Shown here one piece after another: positions 30,770 to 41,067 of a stretch of DNA of 64,000 nucleotides. This DNA is from Sutterella wadsworthensis (lineage in GTDB: Bacteria > Pseudomonadota > Gammaproteobacteria > Burkholderiales > Burkholderiaceae_F). How positions within the stretch are numbered: position 1 is the stretch's first letter; the number at the start of each line of letters is the position of its first letter. A program made the position numbers and the translations under genes. The notes under the pieces were generated by a model. It saw only the letters and a list, made by a program, of their open reading frames with translations, searched no databases and was not told where the DNA came from. The DNA is taken from NCBI RefSeq assembly GCF_003315195.1, contig NZ_QNRV01000002.1, positions 35,259-99,258 of the forward strand. The letters run 5' to 3'.

Positions 30770-31888
30770 TCAGATACGCATCGGCATGATGAGATAACGG
30801 AAGCTCGAAGATTCCGGCATCGTCACGAGCACGCTTTTTGGCGTCGCAGCGAAGTGGAAGTTAACTTCAGAGTTTTTGAGATTATTGAGGAGCTCGATCA
30901 TGTAAAGAAGATTGAAGCCGATATCGAGATCGTCCCACTCCCAGTTGACAGCGAGCTTTTGACTTGCTTCTTCTTGTTCCGCATTACTACCCTGAACTGT
31001 GAGAGAGCCTTTAGTGAAAAGCCAGCGAATGCCGTGGAATCGTTCATTAGTCAGAATCTGTACGCGGCGAAGAGCAAGAAGTAGCTCCTCGCGGTTGATT
31101 GACACACATTGTGGGTTGGTATCAAGTGTGGGCATTACTCGCTGATAATCTGGGAATTTACCTTCAATAAGCTTGCTAACAAATTCAATTCCTGCAAAAT
31201 TGAATCCAATTTGTGTATCGCCAACGTTGACAGTAACCGGCGTATCGTCTTCAGGGAGAATGCGAAGTAATTCACGGACAGTTTTACGTGGAACAATCGC
31301 CTCAATCTTTGTTTCCTGATTGAGACCATCGATTTCAGCTTCACAGTATGCAAGTCGATGTGTGTCTGTTGCGACAGCAATGAGTTTTGCTCCTTCCACT
31401 ACGAAAAGTACCCCCATCAGGAAGTAGCGAATATCTTTTGGAGCCATTGCAAAGGCTGTCATCGTGAGCAGATAACGAAGCGTCTTAGCGGGCAACGTAA
31501 AGGTGGTTGTCCACGGCATGATCTTCAATACCGGAAAGTCTTGAGCCGGGAGTGTTTGCATGGAGAAATGACCCCCTGAAGTAGTGAGGTCAGCAAGACC
31601 GCCGTCATCAATATCCACATCGAGTGTGTCTAGTGGGCGAAGAGCTCCGAGGATTTCAGAAAACTTTTGTGCGTTGAGGGTGATGTTTCCTTCGCAGCCC
31701 TCCACACCCACAGGTGCACTCGTTCGGATTTGAATATCGAGGTCAGTCGTCGAAAATGTAACGTCAACACCTTTTTGTTCGATAAGGATATTACTTACAA
31801 CAGGTAAGGACTGATTTCGTTCGACAATGCCGGCAACAGAGCGTACGGGTTTGATCAGAGCTTCAACTGGGCTGGAAATCAATTTCAT
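30770..31888 (-). CDS. dnaN: DNA polymerase III subunit beta (sliding clamp)
   Basis: The 372-residue clamp that tethers polymerase III to DNA. The three-domain repeat is visible, with the first domain starting MKLISSPVEALIKPVRSVAGI, the central GAKLIAVATDTHRLAYCE and the conserved C-terminal end SSFRYLIMPMRI that lines the partner-binding pocket. Length is normal. It lies between dnaA (38 bp upstream) and gyrB in the classical order. Confidence 0.97.
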   Translation of the reverse strand: MKLISSPVEALIKPVRSVAGIVERNQSLPVVSNILIEQKGVDVTFSTTDLDIQIRTSAPVGVEGCEGNITLNAQKFSEILGALRPLDTLDVDIDDGGLADLTTSGGHFSMQTLPAQDFPVLKIMPWTTTFTLPAKTLRYLLTMTAFAMAPKDIRYFLMGVLFVVEGAKLIAVATDTHRLAYCEAEIDGLNQETKIEAIVPRKTVRELLRILPEDDTPVTVNVGDTQIGFNFAGIEFVSKLIEGKFPDYQRVMPTLDTNPQCVSINREELLLALRRVQILTNERFHGIRWLFTKGSLTVQGSNAEQEEASQKLAVNWEWDDLDIGFNLLYMIELLNNLKNSEVNFHFAATPKSVLVTMPESSSFRYLIMPMRI

Positions 31889-31926
31889 GATGCTGTTCGA
31901 TGGAATTTGAAATTAAAAAGGCTGCG

Positions 31927-33291
31927 TCAGCCGCGGATCATCTGTTCAAGTACATGAATTTCATGGTTTAGTTCAGCATCGTTCTGGCGCTCTTGAGTAA
32001 TTTTACGGACTGCATGCATTACGGTGGTATGGTCGCGGCCACCAAAGTTCTCTCCAATTTCCGGCAGACTGTGCTGAGTGAGTTCTTTAGTGAGGTACAT
32101 GGCAATTTGGCGTGGACGAGCTATGTTGGCAGGACGACGCTTGGAGTGCATATCGGCCACTTTGATTTTGTAGTAATCCGCAACAGTTTTTTGAATATTC
32201 TCAATTGTGATTAAGCTGTTGACAACTTGGAATTGTTCACGCAATACCCGCTTAGCAATATCAATCGTGATTTCTCTCGATGATGTTGCTTGGAATTGCT
32301 GATAGGCGACGACTTGCTGCAGTGCTCCTTCAAGCTCACGGACATTGGATTTCAGACGTTTTGCAATGTAGGCAGCAACTTCATCAGGAAGATCGACTCC
32401 CATTGTTTTAGCTTTGTTGAGAAGAATCGCCGTGCGCATTTCAAATTCAGGCGGTTCAATAGCGACAGAGAGACCCTGCGACAAGCGAGATATGAGACGA
32501 GGTTCAATATCTTTGAGTCCACGGGTGTAGGTATCAGACGTTATTACAAGCTGTTTGTTGTGTGGGACTAATGCTTCAAAAGCTCGGAAGAACTGCCCTT
32601 GTGATCCCTTTGCTCCAGACAGAGACTGTACGTCGTCAATGAGAAGCAGGTCGAGACTACGATATCGTTCATCAAATTTTTCAAGGCTCGCGTGTGTTTT
32701 ATTAGTTGATTCACGCACAGCCGATGTGTATTCATTAATGAAATCCTGTGCGGAGACACAGCGAACTCGAGCTTTTGGATGTAAATCCAAGTAGCGATGC
32801 CCAATTGCTTGCATCAAGTGGGTTTTACCAAGACCAACGCCTCCGTAAATGTAGAGCGGGTTGTACTGTGTTCCAGTGGTCGTGGCAACATGTTCGGCAG
32901 CCGCAACAGCCAACTGATTGGCGTTACCGTTGACGTAGTTTTCAAACGTGAGTCCTGGCAGCAGTCCCGTTTCTTCTCGCCGTTTGATCTCAGTTTCAGA
33001 CGGGGGATGTGATGTACCTGATTCTTCCCTTTGAACTGGCTTGACCTGTGCAGGCACTAGCGATACAGCTACGGCACTGCCATGGATACGTGTTGCAACT
33101 GCGGAAATACTTTTCTGATAGGCACCACGAATGTAGGTGATCTTGGTAGCGGGCGCTTCGAGCGTCAGAATGCCATCTTTCTCATTCCAATATGTGGGCT
33201 TGAGAACTTCAAACCAAGTGGTGTAGATCTTGGGGGTGTTCTGCGTTAACCGCTTAAGACTCTCGAGACACTGTTGCCAGAACGCTTGCAT
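31927..33291 (-). CDS. dnaA: Chromosomal replication initiator DnaA
   Basis: The AAA+ initiator that binds DnaA boxes and opens oriC. I start it at 33291 since conserved domain I usually begins MQxFWQxCL (here MQAFWQQCLESLKRL); an in-frame GTG at 33372 would add 27 residues and does have a GGAAGAG-like stretch before it. Domains: I (about 1-90), Pro/Glu linker, AAA+ with Walker A GGVGLGKTHLMQAIGH, Walker B LLLIDDVQ, and the C-terminal DNA-binding domain with GGRDHTTVMHAVRKI. Its upstream region contains perfect DnaA boxes, fitting autoregulation. Confidence 0.96.
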   Translation of the reverse strand: MQAFWQQCLESLKRLTQNTPKIYTTWFEVLKPTYWNEKDGILTLEAPATKITYIRGAYQKSISAVATRIHGSAVAVSLVPAQVKPVQREESGTSHPPSETEIKRREETGLLPGLTFENYVNGNANQLAVAAAEHVATTTGTQYNPLYIYGGVGLGKTHLMQAIGHRYLDLHPKARVRCVSAQDFINEYTSAVRESTNKTHASLEKFDERYRSLDLLLIDDVQSLSGAKGSQGQFFRAFEALVPHNKQLVITSDTYTRGLKDIEPRLISRLSQGLSVAIEPPEFEMRTAILLNKAKTMGVDLPDEVAAYIAKRLKSNVRELEGALQQVVAYQQFQATSSREITIDIAKRVLREQFQVVNSLITIENIQKTVADYYKIKVADMHSKRRPANIARPRQIAMYLTKELTQHSLPEIGENFGGRDHTTVMHAVRKITQERQNDAELNHEIHVLEQMIRG

Positions 33292-33364
33292 AACCGAAAT
33301 AGGAGCGGAGATATTGAGGCGCCAGGAAGGCTCCTCACAAGGGAAAGCGTTCCATTTTAGCGTT

Positions 33365-33504
33365 TTTTCCACAGCTCTTCCACAGTGAACAATGAATCCC
33401 TGTAGTTGTTCTGGTTAATTATATGTTTTTTAAGGATAAAGTTATCCACAACAACTTCAGTGGTTAATATAAAATCATCTTTATCCACATTAATTTGTGA
33501 ATAA
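33365..33504. promoter_or_regulatory. DnaA-box cluster upstream of dnaA
   Basis: The dnaA-rpmH gap (33292/33373-33899) holds no extra gene. Perfect TTATCCACA boxes lie at 33442-33450 and 33481-33489; near matches are TTTTCCACA at 33365-33373, TCTTCCACA at 33376-33384 and TGTGAATAA at 33496-33504. They probably serve dnaA autoregulation and might form a second part of a split origin. The rest of the gap holds the rpmH promoter and leader. Confidence 0.75.
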
Positions 33505-33701
33505 TAAAACCTACTGTTGCAGTTAAACTTATAGAAGTGAATGTTCACATATATGGAATATGCACAAGGTACAGTGGAATGAGACATGAGACCTACTATA
33601 GGTAGTGTCAAATAGGGGGGTCTTCCTAAATTCAGTGGTCCCATGCATTGATTTTGAGCAGAAATCCCATGATGTCTATATTTCTTTTTCCTTCCCATGA
33701 A

Positions 33702-33731
33702 TTGACAACTCATAGGGAAATGATGTGTAAT
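33702..33731 (+). promoter_or_regulatory. Promoter of rpmH operon
   Basis: TTGACA at 33702-33707 and TGTAAT at 33726-33731 with an 18-base spacer make a good sigma-70 promoter. The transcript would have a leader of about 160 bases before rpmH; within it, CGCAGAAGCGCTGCG and nearby sequence can fold. Confidence 0.65.
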
Positions 33732-33899
33732 AGCGAGCTTTTCTAGGCTTCCTCTAACCCCGCCCCATATCTAGGGGCCGTTGGAGACAAAGAGGAATGC
33801 GCAGAAGCGCTGCGTTTCTTCGCAGCTCTGAATTCTTCTGCCGCAGAAATACGGTTTCTCACCGGTCTGCAGGCTCTCCCCCGACATTAAGGAATAATC

Positions 33900-34040
33900 A
33901 TGGCTACTAAGCGTACCTACCAGCCCTCCAAGACCAAGCGCGCTCGCACGCACGGTTTTCTTGTCCGCAGCCGCACGAAGGGCGGCCGTCGTGTCCTTGC
34001 TCGCCGTCGTGCTAAGGGCCGTCACGTTCTCGCCCTCTAA
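33900..34040 (+). CDS. rpmH: 50S ribosomal protein L34
   Basis: A 46-residue, very basic protein read directly from the sequence: [20 protein letters not shown], then [19 protein letters not shown] and a hydrophobic end. It has the L34 pattern K-R-T-Y-Q-P-S and R-T-K-x-G-R-R-V-L-x-x-R-R-x-K-G-R. AAGGA lies just upstream of the ATG. It starts the conserved rpmH-rnpA-yidD-yidC series, opposite dnaA. Confidence 0.97.
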   Translation: MATKRTYQPSKTKRARTHGFLVRSRTKGGRRVLARRRAKGRHVLAL

Positions 34041-34067
34041 TCGATCGGCCCACGGCTGATTGCCGTC

Positions 34068-34526
34068 GTGTCCGGAAGCCAGGCGAAGAACTTCAGACTC
34101 CCTCGAGCTTTTCGTATCATAAGTACAGAAGATTTCGGGGTGATATTGAGGACGCGGAACGAACATTCGTTTCGCGTCCATTCCGCATGTTTTGTCGCCG
34201 GCTGTCTTGAAAATGAGCAGACCGGGGTTGTGCGTATCGGGGTCACCGTTGGAAAGAAGAACGCGCCGCTGTCTGTTGACCGTGCCATAGTTAAACGTCA
34301 GCTGCGGGAAATATTTCGTCTCCACCTACCGATGCTGCGGCAAGTTCTTCCTGACGGTGTCGGTTTGGATGTTTCACTGAGGCTTAAAGTACCGCTGAAG
34401 GGGCTGAGTCCCAAGTCCAGAACGGATCTGAAACGGCGGTTGCGTGCTGATGCGGATGGACTGCTTAACGAGGTGGTACGCCGTAGTAAACGACGCACTC
34501 AAGCCAAGGCGGAGCAACAAGCATGA
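34068..34526 (+). CDS. rnpA: Ribonuclease P protein component
   Basis: The protein subunit of RNase P, which helps the catalytic RNA cut tRNA leaders. The 152-residue product (GTG start at 34068) has FRLPRAFRI near the start and the RNP motif region SVDRAIVKRQLREIFRLH (usual R-N-x-x-K-R-x-x-R-E; here Asn is replaced by Asp). The C-terminus is Arg/Lys/Gln-rich. It overlaps yidD by 4 bp. Confidence 0.9.
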   Translation: MSGSQAKNFRLPRAFRIISTEDFGVILRTRNEHSFRVHSACFVAGCLENEQTGVVRIGVTVGKKNAPLSVDRAIVKRQLREIFRLHLPMLRQVLPDGVGLDVSLRLKVPLKGLSPKSRTDLKRRLRADADGLLNEVVRRSKRRTQAKAEQQA

Positions 34527-34825
34527 ATCCAGTCAAGGCTCTGATGTTGGGGACGATTCGTCTTTATCAGTTAACGCTTTCTCCATGGGTGGGACGGGAA
34601 TGCCGTTACTTGCCTACCTGCTCGAATTATGCGATTGAAGCTATTAAGCTTCACGGGGCAGTTAAAGGGGGATGGCTCATGTTGATGAGACTTGCGCGTT
34701 GCCACCCTCTGGGCGGTAGAGGGTATGATCCTGTGCCGAAGACTTTTCGTTGGTGCTGTTGGTGCAGAGATTGTTCGGAGACCTCCTCTGTAACACGCAA
34801 TGCGCGCAGAATTTTCAAACTTTAA
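34523..34825 (+). CDS. yidD: Membrane protein insertion efficiency factor YidD
   Basis: A small peripheral membrane protein that aids YidC-dependent insertion. The diagnostic pattern RECRYLPTCSNYAIEAI (about residues 25-41) and RCHPLGGRGYDPVP are intact. At 100 residues it is of normal size, but the C-terminal 30 residues are Cys/Arg-rich and not conserved. It overlaps rnpA by 4 bp and ends 20 bases before the chosen yidC start. Confidence 0.93.
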   Translation: MNPVKALMLGTIRLYQLTLSPWVGRECRYLPTCSNYAIEAIKLHGAVKGGWLMLMRLARCHPLGGRGYDPVPKTFRWCCWCRDCSETSSVTRNARRIFKL

Positions 34826-34845
34826 TCAATACGCAAGAGAGCTTT

Positions 34846-36543
34846 ATGGGTAGAGAAGTACAGCGCGCCCTGCTTTGGGTGATCCTTTTCGGCTCGCTTT
34901 TTATGCTATGGGACAACTATCAGGTTTGGAAGGGCGGAGAGTCCTTCTTCGGATCTGCCAAGCAGGAAGCAATTGAAGCCGATCGGTCTGCCGCTGCAGG
35001 CGTCCCCACCGCCACAGTTGCTAAAACTGCTCCGGTCTTGGATGATGCTACTGCGGTAAAGGAACCCATCGTTGTAACGACGGACCGCATGAAGGTTACA
35101 TTTGACCGAATGGGGGCTCGAATTGTTGGTTCCGAAATGCTTCTCTTCCCGCAACAAGCCGATTGGACTGAAGTGGGTCTTGCCGGTATGGTGCTTGGTC
35201 GGGAACCCTCCCCCAACCTTGGCAATGTGAAGCTTTTTGATGTTGAAGGGGGGCATGCCTATCTGGCTCAAACTGGACTTGTGGGCGGAGACTATCCAAC
35301 TCACAATGATGAGTTCAAACTCGTGAGTCAGGATCTGACGCTTGGTGACAAGGAATCGATGAAGGTGGTTTTTGAGGCGGATAAGGGCGGCCTTAAAGTC
35401 ACGAAGACCTTCACGTTCAAGCGCGGCTACTATGGCATTGATGTTGATACGGCTGTAACGAACACGACTGATAAAGCTGTCACTCCTCAGATCTACTATC
35501 AGCTAACTCGTGATTCCTCGAAGCCCGCGGGCGAAAGCTCGATGTATTCAACCTTTACTGGCCCTGCCTTCTACACGGACGAAGAGAATTTTCAGAAGTT
35601 GAGCTTCTCGGAAATCCGCGATAAAGATGCCAAGTATGTTGAAGACACCAACAATGGTTGGTTGGCAATGGTGCAGCACCATTTCGTGAGCGCATGGGTT
35701 CCTCCTCAGGGAGAAGTGCGTCATAACTATACGCGTGCTCTTGGCCACGATCTTTTTGCTGTCGGTACATTGATCAGCCTGAAGGAAATCGCCCCGGGTG
35801 CAACACAAACGAACCACGCAGTTCTTTATTCTGGCCCTCAGGAACAAGCTCGTCTGGAGCAGCTTGCTCCTGGACTTGAGCTTGTGGTTGACTACGGTTG
35901 GCTCACGTTCCTTGCTAAGCCCATTTATTGGCTTCTGGATTTCCTATATGGAATTGTCGGAAACTGGGGGTGGGCCATCGTACTTCTTACCTGTATTGTC
36001 AAAGCTGTCCTCTATCCGATTTCTGCTGCTGGCTACCGGTCAATGGCCCGCATGAAGGAAGTCACTCCTCGTTTAAAGGCGTTGCAGGAAAAGTACAAAG
36101 ACGACAAACAGCGTTTGAACCAAGCCATGATGGAGCTGTATAAAACCGAAAAGATCAATCCGGTCGGTGGGTGCCTGCCAATCATGCTTCAGATTCCCGT
36201 GTTTCTGGCTCTTTATTGGGTGCTCCAGGGCTCTGTGGAGCTGCGCGGCGCCGAATGGATCCTATGGGTTCACGATTTGGCAATGCCCGATCCTTGGTTT
36301 GTCCTTCCGGCCCTCATGGCCGCAACGATGTTCTTGCAAATCTTGCTTAACCCGAAGCCTACAGACCCAATGCAGGCGAAAGTGATGTACATCATGCCGG
36401 TTGTTTTCTCGGTTATGTTTTTCATCTTTGCTGCGGGTTTAGTGCTCTACTGGCTCACCAACAATATTTTGTCGATTGCTCAGCAGTGGTGGATCAACAA
36501 GACGATTGCTGAAGAGCGTGCACAGCGTCTTGCTAAGCGCTGA
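34846..36543 (+). CDS. yidC: Membrane protein insertase YidC
   Basis: The 565-residue Gram-negative type insertase. The start at 34846 (MGREVQRALLWVILFGSLFM) gives the usual first membrane helix; earlier in-frame starts would run through yidD. A large periplasmic beta domain (about 60-345) is followed by the five-helix core with the hydrophilic-groove Arg region (YPISAAGYRSMARMKEV), LKALQEKYKDDKQRLNQ and NPVGGCLPIMLQIPVFLALY. It works alone or with Sec; its substrates include Fo subunit c, also encoded in this window. Confidence 0.96.
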   Translation: MGREVQRALLWVILFGSLFMLWDNYQVWKGGESFFGSAKQEAIEADRSAAAGVPTATVAKTAPVLDDATAVKEPIVVTTDRMKVTFDRMGARIVGSEMLLFPQQADWTEVGLAGMVLGREPSPNLGNVKLFDVEGGHAYLAQTGLVGGDYPTHNDEFKLVSQDLTLGDKESMKVVFEADKGGLKVTKTFTFKRGYYGIDVDTAVTNTTDKAVTPQIYYQLTRDSSKPAGESSMYSTFTGPAFYTDEENFQKLSFSEIRDKDAKYVEDTNNGWLAMVQHHFVSAWVPPQGEVRHNYTRALGHDLFAVGTLISLKEIAPGATQTNHAVLYSGPQEQARLEQLAPGLELVVDYGWLTFLAKPIYWLLDFLYGIVGNWGWAIVLLTCIVKAVLYPISAAGYRSMARMKEVTPRLKALQEKYKDDKQRLNQAMMELYKTEKINPVGGCLPIMLQIPVFLALYWVLQGSVELRGAEWILWVHDLAMPDPWFVLPALMAATMFLQILLNPKPTDPMQAKVMYIMPVVFSVMFFIFAAGLVLYWLTNNILSIAQQWWINKTIAEERAQRLAKR

Positions 36544-36587
36544 GGCAAAGGACCTGTTCTTCCAAATAAGTCCTCTGAAACAACGAT

Positions 36588-36642
36588 AAAAAAGGCCGGG
36601 ATCAGATCTTCCAATAAAGAAATGACCCGGCCTTCTTTTTTC
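36588..36642. terminator. Terminator after yidC
   Basis: AAAAAAGGCCGGG and CCCGGCCTTCTTTTTT form a strong stem with a loop of about 26 bases, an A-run on the left and a T-run on the right. It can serve yidC and the converging membrane-protein gene. Confidence 0.8.
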
Positions 36643-36960
36643 TTAGTGCTTACGCTTCGTCCAGATTGATGCGGCAAAAAGAAGCGGCCACATCCAAACA
36701 CTCAAAAACCAAAGCAGAATAAGGCGCAGCGATAATGGTTGCTTTTCTGCCTTCCAGGTTTTTAAGTAAACAAGAATGGCTCCAATAACTGCCCATAACA
36801 AGAAAGTACAGTAAATGAGAGCCCGTATCTTGTAAGTGCTACCAAAAACGGCTGCTGTTAGTGCTGCCGCAGGTACAGAAAGCACGACTGCAATACAAGC
36901 ACCCGCTAGAGCAGGGCCAAAAAACTGATTCGGTTGATTGTGTGGTCCTTGAAACGACAT
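36643..36960 (-). CDS. Small membrane protein, function unknown
   Basis: A 105-residue protein with three probable membrane segments (about residues 16-38, 46-66 and 79-98) and a basic end (IWTKRKH). I do not recognise the family. It stands alone between the yidC terminator and mnmE, on the opposite strand. Support is the clean hydrophobic pattern and the shared terminator just past its stop. Confidence 0.6.
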   Translation of the reverse strand: MSFQGPHNQPNQFFGPALAGACIAVVLSVPAAALTAAVFGSTYKIRALIYCTFLLWAVIGAILVYLKTWKAEKQPLSLRLILLWFLSVWMWPLLFAASIWTKRKH

Positions 36961-37051
36961 AGATATGAAATAAAGCAGTTGAAAGATATCCGCGTAAGCG
37001 TAACACTCAACTGACTGCGAACTCCGCTCAATATTTGCTATTCACTCAGTC

Positions 37052-38440
37052 ATGCTCTTCAACGACAAGACCCCAATCATCGCTATTGCAACTGCGCCAG
37101 GTCGTGGCGGCATCGGAGTAATTCGCCTCTCTTTTGAGGCTGACTTGGCCGATCCTATTCTTGCAGCGCTTTTTCCTCAACGCAGTATCGAACCTCGCCG
37201 AGTTCAATTACTTCCTTTTTTAGATGAAAACAATGCACTGCTTGATCATGCAGTTGTGCTTTATTTCTCTGCGCCAGCGAGCTATACAGGCGAATCTGTT
37301 TTGGAAATCCAGGCTCACGGCGGCCCGGTCCTACTAAAACTTATTTTGCGGGCTGCGTTAACCAAGCTTGCGTTCTGTGGATTGAGGATTGCTGAACCAG
37401 GGGAATTCACTAAACGCGCTTTCCTTAATGGCCGTATGGATCTTACTCAGGCAGAAGCCGTAAGCGGTTTGATCGATGCGGCAAGTGAGGCAGCTGCACA
37501 TGCGGCAGCACGATCACTTTCTGGAGATTTTTCCAGAGAAGTTCATGAAGCAGGAGATCTTCTTGATGAAGCTCGAGCTTTGTCTGAAGCTTCGCTCGAC
37601 TTTCCTGAGGAAGATCTTGAAGATCTCAAAGAAAAGCAGATTTTCACTCGTGCTCGAGAAGCTCAGATAAAGCTGGAGGGACTTCTTGCAAATGCACGCC
37701 GTGGGGTAGTTCTAGCTGATGGCATTACTGTTGCCTTGGTGGGAGCCCCTAATGTTGGCAAATCCAGTTTGTTGAATGCGCTTGCGGGTGATGAGGTGGC
37801 TATTGTTACGGAAATTGCTGGAACCACCCGAGACCGCATTGAACATTGGACAGCTTTTGACGGTATACCGTTGCGCATTGTTGATACGGCAGGAATGCGT
37901 GAAACAAACGATATTGTTGAGCAGAAAGGTATTGAGCGAACACTGAAAGCCATATCAGAGGCTGATATCGTGCTGCATCTCGTTGATGCTTCCGGACGCA
38001 TTCCGGATGATGAAGCGCTTCTTACACGAGTGAGAGAGTACGCACGTCCTGGAACTCCGCTTCTCATCGTGGCCAACAAGATTGACAGTATTTCTTTAGA
38101 GCGCAGAAATGAGTACTGCGACGATGCCAGCATAGTTCCTATTTCAGCGAAGACTCATGAGGGCCTAGAGGCTCTCAAGGCGAGGGTCTTGGAGTACGTT
38201 GATATGACTGGTGGCACGGAAGGTGTATTTCTTGCACGAGAACGTCATCTGGAATGCCTACGTATGGCTTCAGCTCATCTTTCAAAAGCACTTGAAATGA
38301 GTACATCTCCCTTCTGTATGATGGAGATTTTTGCCGAAGAGCTGCGTCTTGCAGGACGTGCATTAGGCGAACTTCTCGGCGAAACCGACGCAGAGGATTT
38401 GCTTGGCATTATTTTCAGCCGTTTCTGCATTGGTAAATAA
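37052..38440 (+). CDS. mnmE: tRNA modification GTPase MnmE
   Basis: With MnmG, MnmE installs the carboxymethylaminomethyl group on wobble U34 of certain tRNAs. The 462-residue protein has the folate-binding N-terminal domain ([12 protein letters not shown]), a helical domain, a G domain with Walker [18 protein letters not shown], switch [17 protein letters not shown] and NKID, and the invariant C-terminal FCIGK with the functional Cys. mnmG follows directly. Confidence 0.97.
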   Translation: MLFNDKTPIIAIATAPGRGGIGVIRLSFEADLADPILAALFPQRSIEPRRVQLLPFLDENNALLDHAVVLYFSAPASYTGESVLEIQAHGGPVLLKLILRAALTKLAFCGLRIAEPGEFTKRAFLNGRMDLTQAEAVSGLIDAASEAAAHAAARSLSGDFSREVHEAGDLLDEARALSEASLDFPEEDLEDLKEKQIFTRAREAQIKLEGLLANARRGVVLADGITVALVGAPNVGKSSLLNALAGDEVAIVTEIAGTTRDRIEHWTAFDGIPLRIVDTAGMRETNDIVEQKGIERTLKAISEADIVLHLVDASGRIPDDEALLTRVREYARPGTPLLIVANKIDSISLERRNEYCDDASIVPISAKTHEGLEALKARVLEYVDMTGGTEGVFLARERHLECLRMASAHLSKALEMSTSPFCMMEIFAEELRLAGRALGELLGETDAEDLLGIIFSRFCIGK

Positions 38441-38469
38441 GTTACTTCTCTTTTTATGGGCGGTTCCCC

Positions 38470-40413
38470 ATGGACTATCCCGAAAATTTTGATGTCATTG
38501 TGATCGGTTGCGGTCATGCTGGAGCGGAGGCTGCACTTGCATCCGCTCGCATGGGTTGTAGCACGTTGTTGGTTACTCATAATCTTGATACTGTCGGCCA
38601 GCTTTCCTGTAACCCATCGATTGGGGGAATTGGCAAAGGGCACCTTGTTAAGGAATTAGATGCTCTGGGCGGAGCCATGGGGCAGGTGACTGATGAGTCT
38701 GGTATTCAATTTCGTATCCTCAATCGTTCAAAAGGTGCGGCGGTTCATGCATCTCGAGCCCAGATTGATCGTCAGCTGTATCGACGAGCAATGCGAAAAC
38801 GGATTGAATCTCAGGAAAACCTTAAAGTTTTCCAAATGGCCGTCGATGATCTATTAGTGGAAAATGGCTGTGCTAGAGGCGTTGTCACGAATACAGGCAT
38901 TCGATTTCATTCCAAGACTGTAGTGCTATCTGCGGGAACATTTCTCAACGGTCTTGTACACATTGGGCTTGAACACTTTACTGCTGGTCGCATGGGGGAT
39001 CCCGCAAGTGTGCGGTTGGGGGAACGATTGAAGGAGTTAGGGCTTCCTCAAGGTCGTCTAAAGACAGGAACTCCATGCCGTATTGATGCTCGCACCATTG
39101 ACTTCTCTCGTTGTGAAATACAGTGGGGAGATCTTAATCCCACCCCTTCTTTTTCCTTGATGCAGCCGACTGCCACTCATCCGGAACAAATGCCGTGCTG
39201 GATTACGCACACGACCCGTGAGATGCATGAGTTGATTCTTGCGAATCTAGACCGTTCGCCAATGTATGCAGGCGTTATCCAAGGTATCGGTCCGCGTTAC
39301 TGTCCTTCTATAGAAGATAAAGTGAAGCGCTTTGCGGAGAAGGACAGTCATCAGGTGTTTCTTGAACCTGAAGGGATCCATGTCCGTGAGTACTATCCAA
39401 ACGGCATCTCCACAAGTCTGCCTTTTGATGTGCAATTGAAGATGGTACATATGATGCCGGGGCTTGAAAAAGCACATTTAACTCGACCAGGTTATGCCAT
39501 CGAATATGACTACTATGACCCTCGGGAATTAAAACGGTCCTTTGAATCTAAAGTAATGGAAGGCCTGTTCTGTGCCGGACAAATCAACGGAACAACGGGA
39601 TACGAAGAAGCTGCAGCACAGGGTCTTTTGGCTGGTGCTAATGCAGCGCTTTATGCGCGTGGCGATGATGCTTGGACACCGAGACGAGATGAAGCGTATT
39701 TGGGCGTTATGGCTGACGACTTAACGACAAAAGGCGTTACGGAGCCGTACCGTATGTTTACAAGTCGTGCCGAGTATCGCTTAAATCTTCGGGAAGATAA
39801 TGCTGATACCCGTCTCACTCTTATTGGGCGTAAGTTGGGGTTGGTTGATGATGCTCGTTGGGAGTTTTTCTGTCGTAAGACAGAACGCATTGAACGAGCA
39901 ATGGAGGCATTGCGTGAAACTTGGGTAAATCCCAAACTGATTGAACGGGCTGAAGCAGAACGCGTACTCGGCGTTGCCATCGAACGTGAATATTCTTTAC
40001 GCAGTCTTCTCGCACGACCAAACGTGACAATGGAGAGCCTCATGACATTGAAGCGCACGGATGGTTCGCTTGCTCATGATTTCTCCGAACTCAATGAGGA
40101 AGAACAATCTCGGGTTGAAGTAGAAGTGAAATATGCTGGTTATATTGATCGGCAAAAAGATGAAATCCAGAAGACTCTTGCAAATGAAACGCTAGTTATT
40201 CCACGAGAAATGGACTATGACCAAGTGATGGGGCTTTCATTCGAGGTACGCCAAAAACTAAAAGCGGCTCAACCTGAGACTGTAGGGCAGGCTTCTCGTA
40301 TTTCTGGTGTAACTCCTGCTGCGGTGGCACTTCTTTTAGTTCATCTCAAACGTCGGCATTACTATGTTCGCGATAAAGGGACGCAACATCCAACTGTCGA
40401 GTCTCCGGAGTGA
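38470..40413 (+). CDS. mnmG: tRNA uridine-5-carboxymethylaminomethyl enzyme MnmG
   Basis: The FAD- and NADH-dependent partner of MnmE, 647 residues. Visible are the FAD-binding [21 protein letters not shown] (read in two parts), [18 protein letters not shown], the Cys-containing [10 protein letters not shown] and [20 protein letters not shown]. The C-terminal helical domain that binds MnmE and tRNA is complete. It sits 29 bp from mnmE and is followed by rsmG in the usual order. Confidence 0.97.
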   Translation: MDYPENFDVIVIGCGHAGAEAALASARMGCSTLLVTHNLDTVGQLSCNPSIGGIGKGHLVKELDALGGAMGQVTDESGIQFRILNRSKGAAVHASRAQIDRQLYRRAMRKRIESQENLKVFQMAVDDLLVENGCARGVVTNTGIRFHSKTVVLSAGTFLNGLVHIGLEHFTAGRMGDPASVRLGERLKELGLPQGRLKTGTPCRIDARTIDFSRCEIQWGDLNPTPSFSLMQPTATHPEQMPCWITHTTREMHELILANLDRSPMYAGVIQGIGPRYCPSIEDKVKRFAEKDSHQVFLEPEGIHVREYYPNGISTSLPFDVQLKMVHMMPGLEKAHLTRPGYAIEYDYYDPRELKRSFESKVMEGLFCAGQINGTTGYEEAAAQGLLAGANAALYARGDDAWTPRRDEAYLGVMADDLTTKGVTEPYRMFTSRAEYRLNLREDNADTRLTLIGRKLGLVDDARWEFFCRKTERIERAMEALRETWVNPKLIERAEAERVLGVAIEREYSLRSLLARPNVTMESLMTLKRTDGSLAHDFSELNEEEQSRVEVEVKYAGYIDRQKDEIQKTLANETLVIPREMDYDQVMGLSFEVRQKLKAAQPETVGQASRISGVTPAAVALLLVHLKRRHYYVRDKGTQHPTVESPE

Positions 40414-40417
40414 TCAC

Positions 40418-41062
40418 ATGTCAGCTACCGTCATTGACCGCTCAGTTCTTACTGCAGGACTAACTCAGCTGGGACTTACATCGAACCTAGACGTACTCAA
40501 GGGCTTTGAGAGCTACGCTGAATTACTTCTTAAATGGAATAAGGTTTACAACCTTACCGCAATCCGCAACCCTGAAGAGGTGCTTACTCATCACCTTCTG
40601 GATTCAGCAACGCTTGTTCCAGCTCTGCAGCGTTTTGTACCGGGAGTTGATACAGTGCTTGATGTTGGTTGTGGAGGTGGGCTGCCAAGCGTACCGTTAG
40701 CTTTACTACTGCCGCACGTCTCTGTGATGGGGGTTGATGCCGTTGGTAAAAAAGCAGCTTTTGTAAATCAAGTAGCCATTGAACTGGGGCTCAAGAATCT
40801 TACGGCCCGTCATGCTCGTGTTGAGAAGATGGTCGGAACATGGAAAGCGATCACAAGCCGCGCTTTTGCGTCACTGGCTGACTTTACGCACCTAACGATG
40901 CATCTTCTTGCTTCAGACGGACGTTGGCTAGCTATGAAAGGAGTGGTTCCTGAGGATGAAATAGCTGCTCTTCCCTCAAATGTCAAAGTGCTTGCTATAG
41001 AGAAGCTGGTTGTGCCTGGTCTTGAAGAGGAACGCCATCTCATCGTTCTTGGTAAGGAGTAG
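40418..41062 (+). CDS. rsmG: 16S rRNA (guanine527-N7)-methyltransferase
   Basis: RsmG methylates G527 of 16S rRNA using S-adenosylmethionine. I start it at the ATG at 40418 with GGAG about seven bases before; an upstream in-frame start would overlap mnmG by 50 bases. The 214-residue protein has the family stretches LLKWNKVYNLTAIRNPEE, the SAM loop LDVGCGGGLPSVPLAL, and ITSRAFASLADF. Confidence 0.94.
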   Translation: MSATVIDRSVLTAGLTQLGLTSNLDVLKGFESYAELLLKWNKVYNLTAIRNPEEVLTHHLLDSATLVPALQRFVPGVDTVLDVGCGGGLPSVPLALLLPHVSVMGVDAVGKKAAFVNQVAIELGLKNLTARHARVEKMVGTWKAITSRAFASLADFTHLTMHLLASDGRWLAMKGVVPEDEIAALPSNVKVLAIEKLVVPGLEEERHLIVLGKE

Positions 41063-41067
41063 CTGAT

